A DNA stretch of 64,000 bases from Clostridium disporicum (GTDB taxonomy: Bacteria > Bacillota > Clostridia > Clostridiales > Clostridiaceae), in assembly GCF_001405015.1 (NCBI RefSeq), contig NZ_CYZX01000015.1:23561-87560 (forward strand), given 5' to 3'. The translations under genes were made by a program, and so were the position numbers. The notes beneath the pieces were generated by a model. It was not told where the DNA came from and searched no databases. It was given only the letters and a program-made list of their open reading frames with translations. Shown here one piece after another: positions 9,662 to 18,725 of the stretch. Within the stretch, counting starts at the first letter, position 1, and each line of letters starts with the position of its first letter.

Positions 9662-10717
9662 ATGCCAAGAGTTAATAATGTTATTAAACAAGTTTCACAA
9701 TTAAATACACATGAGCAAGGTAAGGTATTTGAATTTTTGAAGACTGTATTGATGTCAAATGGATTTACTAACTCTATAGATAAAGAAATCGCTGAAAATA
9801 GATTTAATAAGGGGAAGTGCTGTCCTTTTTGTAATCATGACAAAATATCTAAGTATGGAAAATATCATGGTAAAAATGGAGTTAAACAAAGGTATAAATG
9901 CCAAAATCCAGAGTGTAAAAAAACTTTCAATGACTTTTATAAATCACCAGTTTCAAGTAGTAAAAAGGGATTAGATAAATGGTTACTATATGCCCAATGT
10001 ATGGTAAACGGCAACACTATTAGGCAATGTGCCGAAATTGTTGAGATTAATATTGCAACAGCTTTCTTTTGGAGACATAAAATTATAGACGCTATTAGAA
10101 AATTTATTGGCTACGGCTCTCTTGAGGGTGTTATTGAACTCGATGAGACATACTTTGCCCTTAGCTATAAAGGGAATCATAGCAAAAGTTCTAATTTTAC
10201 TATGCCAAGGGAGTCAAGAAAACGTGGCAAAGAAATAAATACAAGAGGTATATCAAAGGAATTTGCCTGTGTTTTATGTGGTGTGGATAGATTAGGTAAT
10301 ATCTATACAGGATTAATATGCAATGGTAGACCTAAATATAGCGATATAGACAGAGCTTTATCAGAAGTTGTTGAGGAGAATTCTATATTATGTACAGATA
10401 AACATAGGAGTTATATCCCCTTTGCTACTCAACATAATTTTGAGTTACATCAAATTAGAGGTGGAAGAAAAGCTGTGGATATTTATAATATTCAAAGAGT
10501 TAATGCCTTTCATAGTAGCCTAAAAAGATGGATAAAGAAATTTAATGGTGTTTCAACCAAGTTCCTAACAAACTACCTATTTTGGTATAAATGGACCCAA
10601 TTATTTAAAACAGAAATGGAAAGGAATAAACCTAAAAAGTTCTTTATTCATGCTAATTCAACACATTCTATATCTTTAATAAAGGATTTTAAGATTAGAA
10701 GACCAATATATGTATAA
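9662..10717 (+). CDS. IS1595-family (ISXO2-like) transposase
   Basis: Start chosen at the ATG at 9662 because TTAGGAGG lies just upstream; the frame opens further back at 9599. 351 aa. An N-terminal zinc ribbon (CCPFCNHDKI ... CQNPECKKTF, about residues 36-70), a helix-turn-helix region (GNTIRQCAEIVEI) and a DDE catalytic core with ELDETYF, LCTDKHRSY and NAFHSSLKRW are visible. The gene looks intact, so the element may be active. Confidence 0.92.
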   Translation: MPRVNNVIKQVSQLNTHEQGKVFEFLKTVLMSNGFTNSIDKEIAENRFNKGKCCPFCNHDKISKYGKYHGKNGVKQRYKCQNPECKKTFNDFYKSPVSSSKKGLDKWLLYAQCMVNGNTIRQCAEIVEINIATAFFWRHKIIDAIRKFIGYGSLEGVIELDETYFALSYKGNHSKSSNFTMPRESRKRGKEINTRGISKEFACVLCGVDRLGNIYTGLICNGRPKYSDIDRALSEVVEENSILCTDKHRSYIPFATQHNFELHQIRGGRKAVDIYNIQRVNAFHSSLKRWIKKFNGVSTKFLTNYLFWYKWTQLFKTEMERNKPKKFFIHANSTHSISLIKDFKIRRPIYV

Positions 10718-10821
10718 AAGGTAAAATTTGTTTTAATTTTACTATTTTTAGTGTACAATAAATGTAATGATTTCTGAACAAATGTATTATATTGTTTATT
10801 AAATGAAATAAGGAGGCTTTT

Positions 10822-11271
10822 ATGAAGAAAGTTATATGGTCAATAATTTTAACTATATTGCTAATTGGGTTAGTAGGTTGTCAAATAAAAACAGAAGATA
10901 ATACACACAAAGATAGTTTAAGTGTTGAAATAATTGCTACTAATGATGCTAACTCTTATAAGGGAATGCCAATAACATTAAAACCTAAAGCTATAGGAGA
11001 ATATGATAAGGAAATCCAATATCATTGGATACTGAAAAGTGATGATGATGTTGAAGGGTTTATTGTTCCAGAGAAGGGTCCTCAAAAGGAAATAATTAAT
11101 TCAGGTGAACCAGTTGAACTTGGTTTATTTAAAGAAGTTTCTTGGGTTGAGGGAACAGTTATAGAATTTAAAGTTGAATTGCAAATAGAAGATAAAGAAA
11201 CATCTAAGATTATTGCAACTAATAAAATTACAATTGAAAATAATCAAGGTACTTATAGTATAAAACAATAA
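10822..11271 (+). CDS. Putative lipoprotein carried as IS passenger
   Basis: 149 aa, ATG behind AAGGAGG. The N-terminus is a lipoprotein signal peptide (MKKVIWSIILTILLIGLVGC) with lipobox LVGC, so Cys20 would be lipidated. The mature part is hydrophilic and predicted beta-rich, with a YHWILKSDDDVEGF segment suggesting an immunoglobulin-like or carbohydrate-binding fold; I do not recognise a family. It lies inside the IS boundaries, 104 bp after the transposase, so it is a passenger, not a pil gene. Function unknown. Confidence 0.75.
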   Translation: MKKVIWSIILTILLIGLVGCQIKTEDNTHKDSLSVEIIATNDANSYKGMPITLKPKAIGEYDKEIQYHWILKSDDDVEGFIVPEKGPQKEIINSGEPVELGLFKEVSWVEGTVIEFKVELQIEDKETSKIIATNKITIENNQGTYSIKQ

Positions 11272-11317
11272 CATTATTTTATATATTTATTGAACAATTT
11301 TAATATATTGCAATCCA

Positions 11318-11345
11318 AAAAGGATGTCCAGATGGACATCCTTTT
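11318..11345. terminator. Bidirectional terminator inside the IS
   Basis: AAAAGGATGTCC, loop AGAT, GGACATCCTTTT: a perfect 12-bp stem with A and T flanks usable on both strands. It can end the passenger transcript and also block pilD transcription from entering the IS and pilB. Confidence 0.85.
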
Positions 11346-11370
11346 ATGTTATACTAATTTCAACATGATT

Positions 11371-12129
11371 TTAAAACAAAGCCAATAAATTTAAATATAG
11401 CTCTATAAGTTGTGTTGAATATAACATTGCTATCATTCCACCGATAGCCAGATATGGCCCAAATGCCATTTCCGATTTTCTATCCTTAAGCTTTAGAACC
11501 ATTATAAATACAGCTATAACCCCTCCAAATATGAAGGCTAAAAATAAAGTAACCACTATTCCTTTAATACCTAGAAATAATCCACATATAAGTGCTATAT
11601 CTATATCGCCTTCACCCATTCCTCCAGTTAAAGCAACTATAGCCCATATAATGCCAAAACCAACTGCAGCTCCTACAATATTTGTCCAAAGAATATTTTT
11701 AGTAATTATCCATTCAGCTAATAAAAAAACAATTCCGCTTATTACTCCAAAGATAACTGTTGAATTAAATACGTATTTTGTATCAAAATCTATAAATCCA
11801 ATAACTATCATAAGTGAAGCAAACACTGCAAACTTAAACAGTTCAAAACTAAATCCGTAGTTTAAATAAATTACTACATATAATAAAGCATTTAACAGTT
11901 CTATTAGTGGATATCTAATACTTATCTTTTCTTTGCAGCTTCTACATTTCCCACCTAAAAAAGCATAGCTTAATACTGGAACTAAATCTTTAGGTTTAAG
12001 CTCATACCCACAGCTTGTACAGTGAGATGGTGGAAAGGAAATAGACTCCTCTCTAGCAATTCTATATATACATACATTTAAAAAACTTCCTATACAAAGC
12101 CCAAATAATACGACAAAAAATAACTCCAA
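11371..12129 (-). CDS. pilD: Prepilin peptidase / N-methyltransferase PilD
   Basis: 252 aa polytopic membrane aspartyl protease. The N-terminal zinc-binding loop has CTSC ... CRSC (about residues 38-75). Catalytic Asp residues are in FIDFD (about 113) and in GGMGEGD (GxGD, about 175). It cleaves and N-methylates the prepilins encoded downstream. The last four codons (Leu-Ala-Leu-Phe) and the TAA overlap the IS inverted repeat. Excising the IS and one target copy gives ...LNLF-stop, so the insertion changed only the extreme C-terminus and activity is probably kept. A possible -10 (TATAAT, minus strand) lies at 12181-12186. Confidence 0.93.
   Translation of the reverse strand: MELFFVVLFGLCIGSFLNVCIYRIAREESISFPPSHCTSCGYELKPKDLVPVLSYAFLGGKCRSCKEKISIRYPLIELLNALLYVVIYLNYGFSFELFKFAVFASLMIVIGFIDFDTKYVFNSTVIFGVISGIVFLLAEWIITKNILWTNIVGAAVGFGIIWAIVALTGGMGEGDIDIALICGLFLGIKGIVVTLFLAFIFGGVIAVFIMVLKLKDRKSEMAFGPYLAIGGMIAMLYSTQLIELYLNLLALF
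11384..11391. repeat. Target-site duplication, right copy (AATAAATT)
   Basis: Identical to 9564-9571 and directly outside the right inverted repeat; it lies within the pilD reading frame. Confidence 0.9.
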
Positions 12130-12337
12130 TATTTATCACCATTTTCATTTATATTATACCTTTCCATTAATTCACCTAAAATTATACACGAAAAAAAATG
12201 ATACTTCCACGTAAACTTTATATTTGTCGATAATTTCTATTAATACTATTTTTTATCGCTCTATTTATATCTTTATTAAAATTTGCATTAAACTCACATT
12301 TTATTAATACTTTTACTTAACTCTTTCAAATAAAAAA

Positions 12338-12403
12338 AGAAACTGCATTAATTAACCATACTCTGTCAAATAAACAGAGTAGTTAATAAAGCAGTTTCTT
12401 TAT
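12338..12403. terminator. Long terminator hairpin after groEL
   Basis: Outer stem AAAGAAACTGC / GCAGTTTCTTT, with inner stems TTAAC/GTTAAT and TACTCTGT/ACAGAGTA forming one long hairpin with A and T ends. It terminates groESL on the minus strand. The rest of 12130-12535 is AT-rich, with the pilD promoter region and no gene seen. Confidence 0.8.
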
Positions 12404-12535
12404 CAACTCTAGCAATTAATTATTCTCCAATTAATCATCAAATAATCTTTAACGATTATTAAATTAATTCATAATTGCATTGATACTAATGTTTAGTTAT
12501 CTCAAATTAATTGCTAATTATTCTTTTTAATTATT

Positions 12536-14161
12536 TTAGTACATTCCGTCCATTCCGCCCATTCCTGGTGCTGGCATTGCAGGTTCTTTTGCTGGAATGT
12601 CAACAACTGCAGCTTCAGTTGTTAAGAATGTAGATGCTACTGATGCAGCATTTTGAAGTGCTGATCTTGTAACCTTAGTTGGATCAACGATACCAGCTTT
12701 AATCATGTTTACATATTCTCCATGTAAAGCATCATATCCAATTCCATTTTCGCTATTCTTAACTTTATCTACTATAACAGAAGCTTCATCTCCTGCATTT
12801 GTAGCTATTTGTCTCATTGGCTCTTCTAAAGCTCTTAATATTATATTTATACCAACTTGAGTATCTGCAACATCTGAAGTTAATTCAGCTACCTTGTTAA
12901 TTATGCTAACATAAGCTGTTCCTCCACCAGATACTATACCTTCTTCAACAGCTGCTTTTGTTGCTGCTAAAGCATCTTCTATTCTAAGCTTTCTTTCTTT
13001 TAATTCTGTCTCTGTAGCTGCACCAACTTTAATTACAGCAACTCCACCAGCAAGCTTAGCTAATCTTTCTTGTAACTTTTCTCTATCAAACTCAGAAGTT
13101 GTTTCTTCTATTTGAGTTCTTATTTGATGAATTCTTTCTTTTATAGTTTCTTTACTTCCTCTACCATTTACTACAGTAGTGTTTTCTTTAGTCACTTTAA
13201 CACTTTCTGCTTGACCAAGCATATCTAAAGTAACTTCTTTTAAATCTCTTCCTAATTCTTCAGATATAACTTCTCCACCAGTAAGTATAGCTATATCTTG
13301 AAGCATTTCTTTTCTTCTATCTCCGAATCCAGGAGCTTTAACAGCTACACAATTGAAAGTTCCTCTTAACTTATTAACTACTAATGTAGTCATAGCTTCC
13401 CCTTCAATATCTTCAGCTATAATTAATAACTTTCTTCCTGATTGAACTATTTGCTCTAATATTGGAAGTATTTCTTGTATATTAGAAATCTTCTTATCAG
13501 TTATTAAGATAAGTGGATTATCTAAAACAGCTTCCATTTTTTCTGTATCAGTTACCATGTAAGCTGATACATATCCTCTATCAAATTGCATACCTTCAAC
13601 TACTTCTAGTTCAGTACCCATTGATTTAGATTCTTCTACAGTTATAACGCCCTCGTTACCTACTGTTTCCATAGCATCTGCTATAAGATTACCTATTTCA
13701 TCATCTGCAGCTGATATAGCAGCAACTCTAGCTATATCTTCTTTACCATTTACAGGCTTAGAACTATTTTTAATTTCTTCTACTGCAACATCAACAGCTT
13801 TTTTTATACCATTTCTAAGTAATATTGGATTTGCTCCTGCAGTTACGTTCTTTAACCCTTCTCTTATAATAGCTTGAGCTAAAAGAGTAGCTGTAGTTGT
13901 ACCATCCCCTGCAACATCGTTAGTTTTAGTTGCAACTTCTTTAACTAATTGAGCTCCCATATTTTCATATGGATCTTCTAATTCTATTTCTCTTGCAATT
14001 GATACACCATCGTTAGTTATAAGTGGTGAACCAAATTTTTTATCTAATACTACATTTCTTCCTTTAGGTCCTAAAGTAACCTTTACTGTATCAGCTAGCT
14101 TATCAACACCAGCTTGCATAGCTCTTCTTGCTTCTTCTCCAAATTGAATCATCTTTGCCAT
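12536..14161 (-). CDS. groL: Chaperonin GroEL (Hsp60)
   Basis: 541 aa, full length for GroEL, opening MAKMIQFGEEARRAM and with GDGTTTATLLAQ (nucleotide-binding loop) and the C-terminal tail GMGGMDGMY. It forms the double-ring ATP-dependent folding chamber with GroES. It follows groES by 15 bp, and both are controlled by the CIRCE element upstream of groES. Confidence 0.98.
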   Translation of the reverse strand: MAKMIQFGEEARRAMQAGVDKLADTVKVTLGPKGRNVVLDKKFGSPLITNDGVSIAREIELEDPYENMGAQLVKEVATKTNDVAGDGTTTATLLAQAIIREGLKNVTAGANPILLRNGIKKAVDVAVEEIKNSSKPVNGKEDIARVAAISAADDEIGNLIADAMETVGNEGVITVEESKSMGTELEVVEGMQFDRGYVSAYMVTDTEKMEAVLDNPLILITDKKISNIQEILPILEQIVQSGRKLLIIAEDIEGEAMTTLVVNKLRGTFNCVAVKAPGFGDRRKEMLQDIAILTGGEVISEELGRDLKEVTLDMLGQAESVKVTKENTTVVNGRGSKETIKERIHQIRTQIEETTSEFDREKLQERLAKLAGGVAVIKVGAATETELKERKLRIEDALAATKAAVEEGIVSGGGTAYVSIINKVAELTSDVADTQVGINIILRALEEPMRQIATNAGDEASVIVDKVKNSENGIGYDALHGEYVNMIKAGIVDPTKVTRSALQNAASVASTFLTTEAAVVDIPAKEPAMPAPGMGGMDGMY

Positions 14162-14176
14162 CTCTCAAAAACCTCC

Positions 14177-14461
14177 CTATTCAACTATAGCTAAAATATC
14201 ATCTTGTTTTAATATTGTGTATTCTTCTCCATCAACCTTAACTTCTGTTCCTGCATATTTAGAATATAATACTTTATCTCCAACTTTAACTTCCATTTCT
14301 ATTCTCTTACCTTCATGAATAGCTCCTGGTCCTACAGCCATAACTTCAGCTTCTTGTGGTCTTTCTTTCGCTGTACCTGATAAAACTATTCCACTCTTTG
14401 TTGTAGTTTCAGCTTCTAATTTTTTAATTACTACTCTATCACCTAATGGTTTTATATTCAT
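14177..14461 (-). CDS. groS: Co-chaperonin GroES
   Basis: The frame opens at 14506 but AGGAGG sits 7 nt before the ATG at 14461, giving MNIKPLGDRVVIKKLEAE and 94 aa, normal for GroES. The mobile loop (TTKSGIVLSGTAKERPQ) and the roof region (GAIHEGKRIEMEVKVGDKV) are present. It is the heptameric lid of GroEL and first gene of the operon. Confidence 0.97.
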   Translation of the reverse strand: MNIKPLGDRVVIKKLEAETTTKSGIVLSGTAKERPQEAEVMAVGPGAIHEGKRIEMEVKVGDKVLYSKYAGTEVKVDGEEYTILKQDDILAIVE

Positions 14462-14492
14462 CTTATTTCCTCCTAAAAATATACTTTTATTT

Positions 14493-14519
14493 TTAGCACT
14501 CACCATTATTGAGTGCTAA
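14493..14519. promoter_or_regulatory. CIRCE operator (HrcA site)
   Basis: TTAGCACTC, nine bases, GAGTGCTAA: an exact match to the CIRCE consensus, 31 bp before the groES start. HrcA, not encoded here, represses groESL through this site under non-stress conditions. Confidence 0.97.
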
Positions 14520-14533
14520 CAACTTATATTTAT

Positions 14534-14562
14534 AATATATCTTTTTAGTCTAAATCTTTCAA
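14534..14562 (-). promoter_or_regulatory. groESL promoter, sigma-A type
   Basis: On the minus strand TTGAAA, 17 bp, TATATT; transcription would begin at or just before the CIRCE element, the usual arrangement for HrcA control. Confidence 0.75.
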
Positions 14563-14680
14563 CAACTACTTTTTATATTATTACCTTAATATGGTTAAAT
14601 ATTACCAATTAGAACTATTTATTTTATTATAACTCATTTTTTCATTCATTCTTATAACTTTTCAACCTATTACAAAAATA

Positions 14681-14711
14681 TAAGAGGAACTGAAATTTTC
14701 AATTCCTCTTA
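14681..14711. terminator. Terminator after the hydrogenase gene
   Basis: TAAGAGGAA paired with TTCCTCTTA, with inner TGAAA/TTTCA, directly past the minus-strand hydrogenase stop. No gene seen in the rest of the gap. Confidence 0.7.
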
Positions 14712-14716
14712 TGTTA

Positions 14717-16207
14717 CTATTCTCTCTCAAGATTTATATCTTCAAACTCACTTAATGTACTATTCTTAAGAACAGCCTTAATTGTAGTTCTATTATTAAT
14801 CTTAGTAAAAGCTCCTCTTGCTCTAAGTGGTGGCACTATTGTTCCAGCACCATTTATACATCCACCTTCACACATCATACCTTCTATAAAATTACCTTGT
14901 AATTTGCCCATTTTAGCAAGATTCATGGTTTTCTTACAATCTAATCCTGAAACTTGAACTGGTTTAAATTCTGCCTTACATCCACTATCAGATACATAGT
15001 TTTGTATAGCTGCTGTAAGTCCTCCAGCCATACCAAATCCTCTTCCAAATACTGAAGCATCATTAACATTTTCGTCTTCCATATCAAAAGGATTTACATC
15101 AAAGGCTTCAAATAAAGCTAATAACTCTTCAAATGTTAATACATAATCTACTGCCTCACTTACTCCTAATCTAACTGCTTCTCCTTTTTTAGCCGTGCAT
15201 GGTCCAATAAATACTACCTTAGCATCTGGTTCTTTGCTCTTAATATATCTTGCAGTTGCTACCATAGGAGATACTGTTTTTGATATTCTATCTTTTTCAC
15301 TTGGATTTGTCTTTTCTATAAAGCTTAGAAATCCTGGACAGCAAGAGTTAGTCATATACTTATCTCCTCTTTCCATTCTTTCTACAAATTCATTACTTTC
15401 ATGAACTGTAACAGCATCAGCCCCTAAAGCTGCTTCAACCATATCTTCAAATCCTAAAGCTTTAAAAGCATTTCTTATCTTACCATAATTCATAGTTGGT
15501 CCAAATTGCCCTGTTATAGCTGGTGCTACTACTGCATACATCTTTCTATGTCTTCCCAGTCTCTTAGCAACAGGAACTATTAAACTCTTATCTGATATAG
15601 CTCCAAAAGGACATGATCTCATACAAGATCCACAGTTTACACATATCTCTTCCTTTATAATAGCTCTTCTATCTTCTTCATTTATATCTAAAGCACCTGT
15701 AGGACATGACTTCTTACATGGTCTCATAACTTCGGATATAGCATCATAAGGGCACTCCCTTTTACACATACCACATTCTTTACATAATTCTTGATTTATA
15801 TATGCTCTTCCTGCAACTATATTTATCGCCCCAAAATTACAAGCTTCTTTACATCTATGAGCAAGACAGTTTCTACAAGAATCTGTAACATTAAATTTAT
15901 CTATTGGACACCTATCACAAGCTGCTTCAATAATATATATAATTTGTTCATCCGGTCTTATGTCTATAAGTTCTGTGTCAAAATTATCCCCGTTTGCAAG
16001 GTAACCTGCAGCAAGCTTAGCTCTTTCTAGAACAATTGCTCTTTCTTTATATACACAACATCTATACTGTGCCTTATCACCTTTAATAACTTCATAAGGA
16101 ACTTTTTCGATACTTTCTAAGGATATTTCATTCTTTTTGGCAAGTTTCGCTACTTCAGTTAATACTTCATGCTTAAGCTTTTTTAATTGGGTTTCAAACT
16201 GAAACAT
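14717..16207 (-). CDS. [FeFe] hydrogenase, monomeric, group B type
   Basis: The ATG at 16207 is preferred over 16225 because GAGGGAG lies 7 nt upstream; 496 aa. The N-terminal half has several ferredoxin-like Cys clusters (CDRCPIDKFNVTDSCRNC; CKECGMCKRECP; CVNCGSCMRSCP) for electron transfer. The C-terminal H-cluster domain has variant motifs TNSCCPGF (about 287), GPCTAKKGE (about 334) and EGMMCEGGCINGAG (about 447), where classical group A enzymes have TSCCPxW and MPCxxKKxE. These variants fit the group B (TIGR04105-like) hydrogenases of clostridia. It presumably couples ferredoxin oxidation to H2 formation; the physiological direction is unproven. Confidence 0.88.
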   Translation of the reverse strand: MFQFETQLKKLKHEVLTEVAKLAKKNEISLESIEKVPYEVIKGDKAQYRCCVYKERAIVLERAKLAAGYLANGDNFDTELIDIRPDEQIIYIIEAACDRCPIDKFNVTDSCRNCLAHRCKEACNFGAINIVAGRAYINQELCKECGMCKRECPYDAISEVMRPCKKSCPTGALDINEEDRRAIIKEEICVNCGSCMRSCPFGAISDKSLIVPVAKRLGRHRKMYAVVAPAITGQFGPTMNYGKIRNAFKALGFEDMVEAALGADAVTVHESNEFVERMERGDKYMTNSCCPGFLSFIEKTNPSEKDRISKTVSPMVATARYIKSKEPDAKVVFIGPCTAKKGEAVRLGVSEAVDYVLTFEELLALFEAFDVNPFDMEDENVNDASVFGRGFGMAGGLTAAIQNYVSDSGCKAEFKPVQVSGLDCKKTMNLAKMGKLQGNFIEGMMCEGGCINGAGTIVPPLRARGAFTKINNRTTIKAVLKNSTLSEFEDINLERE

Positions 16208-16360
16208 ATAATCACTCCCTCTCATAAACCTTGTTAATTTTATTATACAATATTTCCCTGTTTATTTCTATTTTTTGAATTTTCTGATAACTTTTGCAGT
16301 TGTCGAAATCATTGTAAATAATAACTTATAAATCACAACTTATTATTTTTAAAATAAAAA

Positions 16361-16443
16361 ATGGCAAGTTAAAGTTAAAATACTACACAGCTTCTTGATT
16401 TTTTTTAATCTAATTTAGCTGATTTAACTAATTAACTTGCCAT
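16361..16443 (-). terminator. Long-loop terminator after the gatZ-type gene
   Basis: ATGGCAAGTTAA paired with TTAACTTGCCAT across a loop of about 59 nt, followed on the minus strand by TTTTTTATTTT. It ends transcription of the gene at 16470. Confidence 0.65.
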
Positions 16444-16469
16444 CTATTACATTTAATTTATTCTTAAAT

Positions 16470-17804
16470 TTAATTCATCTGTAACACTTTATGATTCTCA
16501 ACAGCATAAATATAGTCATCTATATATTCACCTATTCTATCTTTAAGTAGATTTTCTACTGTTAACTCCATTTTTCCGCTTCTAATCTTCTTATATTGAT
16601 TATGCATATATTGACTTACTAAAGTTAATGGAATATCAACTTGTTTTAAATTTTCTATCATTTTCTCTAAACTATAGTTAACTTCTTCTATCGGTAAGTA
16701 ATATCTACATCTATCGGACAAACCATATATTCTATCAAATTTTATCTTTTCTTGAGTACCAGAGTAATGATTTTTCCAGTATCCATTATTCTTTACCATA
16801 TTAAATTCTAATATTTCTCTAAACTTTGAAAGTTCAATATTAGCATTATATTTTAATAGTTCATTTTCCATTAAGTTTAATTCAAATGCTGCTTCTCTAA
16901 ATCCGTAAGTTAATGCAGGTCCAACCTTTAAAATAATAAATCCATCTTCAACCATCTCATTTAAAGCTTCATCCGTTTGATAATCTGTTGAATGAGCTTC
17001 AAATACTAATTCTGGATAATCTTTTAAAGCTTCTGATAATTCTCTTGCTTTCTCTCTATCATATTTCCATACTTGCTCGCTACCAAACTCAACTCCTGGT
17101 TGGACAACAACTCCAACAACATATTGCCAAGCATCACCTACTCCATGACTTTCAAAGGCATTTTTAAATGTCTCTATTGTATTAACTAAGTTTTCTACCT
17201 TAGTTACTGCTATTCCTTCTTCCTCTTCTTCATCAGCTTGAGCTCCTCCAGGTATCGGTACTTCACTGCCTATAACATACACAGGATGTACACTTTCTGG
17301 CTTTTCATTTAAAAGTTCAGTATAAGAATCTTCTGCCACTTTACATAACGTTGCAGCTCTTTCTGCAATTAAATCATCTCCAAATACACCATTTTCAAAA
17401 TCACCGATTATTGGCATGCTTGTATCTATATGAATTTTTGTAAATCCAGCTAATACATATTCTCTAATTAATGTTTTAGAGTTTTCCATAGCTTTTTCTT
17501 CACCTAATTTAGTCCATGTTAATGGTCCTAAATGATCCCCACCTAATATAATTCTATCCACAGGAAAATTATTTTCTTCAGCTAAATTGTGAATATATTT
17601 CATAAAATCTTTAGGAGTCATTCCTGTATATCCCCCAAATTGATCAACTTGATTTGCTGTAGATTCTATTAATAAGTGCATATCTTTATCTCTTAATCTA
17701 TCCATAGCTGCCTCTATAACATACTTATTAGAAGAACACACTGAAAATATTCCTGCTTTTTCTCCACTTTTATACTTTGAAACTAATTCTTTAATAGGAT
17801 GCAT
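16470..17804 (-). CDS. GatZ/KbaZ-type tagatose-bisphosphate aldolase subunit
   Basis: The ATG at 17804 is chosen because GAGAGGTGG lies just upstream; the 17822 GTG is inside that site. 444 aa, opening MHPIKELVSKYKSGEKAGIFSVC, with LGGDHLGP and GFTKIHIDTSM as in GatZ/KbaZ. In enterobacteria this protein stabilises the catalytic class II aldolase (GatY/KbaY) of galactitol or N-acetylgalactosamine breakdown. No partner, kinase or PTS of that pathway is adjacent, so the substrate is open. It lies behind a GntR-type operator and next to a UTRA-domain regulator. Confidence 0.85.
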   Translation of the reverse strand: MHPIKELVSKYKSGEKAGIFSVCSSNKYVIEAAMDRLRDKDMHLLIESTANQVDQFGGYTGMTPKDFMKYIHNLAEENNFPVDRIILGGDHLGPLTWTKLGEEKAMENSKTLIREYVLAGFTKIHIDTSMPIIGDFENGVFGDDLIAERAATLCKVAEDSYTELLNEKPESVHPVYVIGSEVPIPGGAQADEEEEEGIAVTKVENLVNTIETFKNAFESHGVGDAWQYVVGVVVQPGVEFGSEQVWKYDREKARELSEALKDYPELVFEAHSTDYQTDEALNEMVEDGFIILKVGPALTYGFREAAFELNLMENELLKYNANIELSKFREILEFNMVKNNGYWKNHYSGTQEKIKFDRIYGLSDRCRYYLPIEEVNYSLEKMIENLKQVDIPLTLVSQYMHNQYKKIRSGKMELTVENLLKDRIGEYIDDYIYAVENHKVLQMN

Positions 17805-17859
17805 AATATAACCACCTCTCACATTTAATTAATATTTTATTTCTCAATCCCATATTTCT

Positions 17860-17875
17860 ACAGGTAATTACCAGT
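17860..17875. promoter_or_regulatory. Probable GntR/UTRA operator upstream of the gatZ-type gene
   Basis: ACAGGTAATTACCAGT is a near-palindrome around GGTAATTACC, 56 bp upstream of the start. Its complement begins ACTGGTAATTACC, matching ACTGGTAATGACC upstream of the regulator gene, so both are likely bound by the same protein. Confidence 0.65.
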
Positions 17876-17984
17876 TGTCGTATAGATTTACAATTCTATT
17901 TAGTTATCTCTTCTATAACCAATTTAATTAAAGATAACTAACTTTATTTTTATATACAAATCTCATTAAGTAAAATCTATATTA

Positions 17985-18713
17985 TTATTTGTTTAATAAT
18001 TGAACTCTATATTTGAACTTATCACCACGAGCTATCCCAATTGTATATTCTATTAAAGTATCATGATCGTAAGTAAATCTCTCTATTCTTAAACTAGGAG
18101 CCCCTTCAGGTATCTCTAAATATATGCTTTCTAATTTTTTAGTAATAATAGGTTCAAAATACTCCTCTGCTGAAGTAAGCTTTGCACTAAACTCATTTAC
18201 AAGCACATCATACATAGGCATAATCTCTAATTTATCTTTACTTAGTCCAATAAATAAATTATATGGTAAATATGTTGTCTCATACATCATCGGTATATCA
18301 TCAGCTTTTCTTATTCTAGTAATTTTATATACAAGCTCATCATCACTAATCTTAAACATACGACTAATCTTTTCTTCAGCCCTTATTATTTCAAATCCTA
18401 CAACTTCTGAATTAGGTTTCTTTCCTAGTTTCTTCATCTCTTCAGTAAATGAATAAAAAGAAATTAGGTCCTGATTTAACCTTTTTGGTGATACGAAAGT
18501 ACCCTTTCCATGAACTTTATATATATAACCTTCCTTTTCAAGTTGATCTAAAGCTTGGCGAACTGTAGTCCTACTAACATCATATATATCACATATCTCT
18601 CTTTCAGAAAGAATTTGCTCATGCTCTTCCATATTTTTTTCTATTTTTTCTACTAATATATTTACTAACTGTAAATATAGTGGTGTCTTTAAATTCTTAT
18701 CTATACTATTCAT
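17985..18713 (-). CDS. GntR-family (HutC subfamily, UTRA domain) transcription regulator
   Basis: 242 aa. N-terminal winged helix (about 8-75) with SEREICDIYDVSRTTVRQAL and GYIYKVHGKGTFVS, then a UTRA effector-binding domain (about 90-240). Family members usually respond to a phosphorylated sugar or amino sugar. Its own upstream region and that of the gatZ-type gene share an operator, so it probably represses both. The effector cannot be deduced. Confidence 0.9.
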   Translation of the reverse strand: MNSIDKNLKTPLYLQLVNILVEKIEKNMEEHEQILSEREICDIYDVSRTTVRQALDQLEKEGYIYKVHGKGTFVSPKRLNQDLISFYSFTEEMKKLGKKPNSEVVGFEIIRAEEKISRMFKISDDELVYKITRIRKADDIPMMYETTYLPYNLFIGLSKDKLEIMPMYDVLVNEFSAKLTSAEEYFEPIITKKLESIYLEIPEGAPSLRIERFTYDHDTLIEYTIGIARGDKFKYRVQLLNK

Positions 18714-18725
18714 TCTTATCTCCTA

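Larger units (their letters stand above)
9572..11383 (+). mobile_element. Complete IS1595-family insertion sequence with passenger gene
   Basis: 1812 bp bounded by imperfect inverted repeats of about 28 bp: GGCTTTGTTTTAA at 9572 and its exact complement ending at 11383, with the inner block GTTGAAATT also conserved, flanked by 8-bp direct repeats AATAAATT. It holds a DDE transposase and a lipoprotein gene, both on the plus strand, and a bidirectional terminator near the right end. The perfect duplication suggests a fairly recent insertion. It separates pilD from pilB, and its right inverted repeat supplies the last codons and stop of pilD. Confidence 0.93.

Noticed and set aside
1..12129. pilT retraction ATPase within the pil cluster
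   Set aside because: Only one secretion ATPase is present and its tetracysteine motif marks it as PilB; pilT may lie beyond the left edge.
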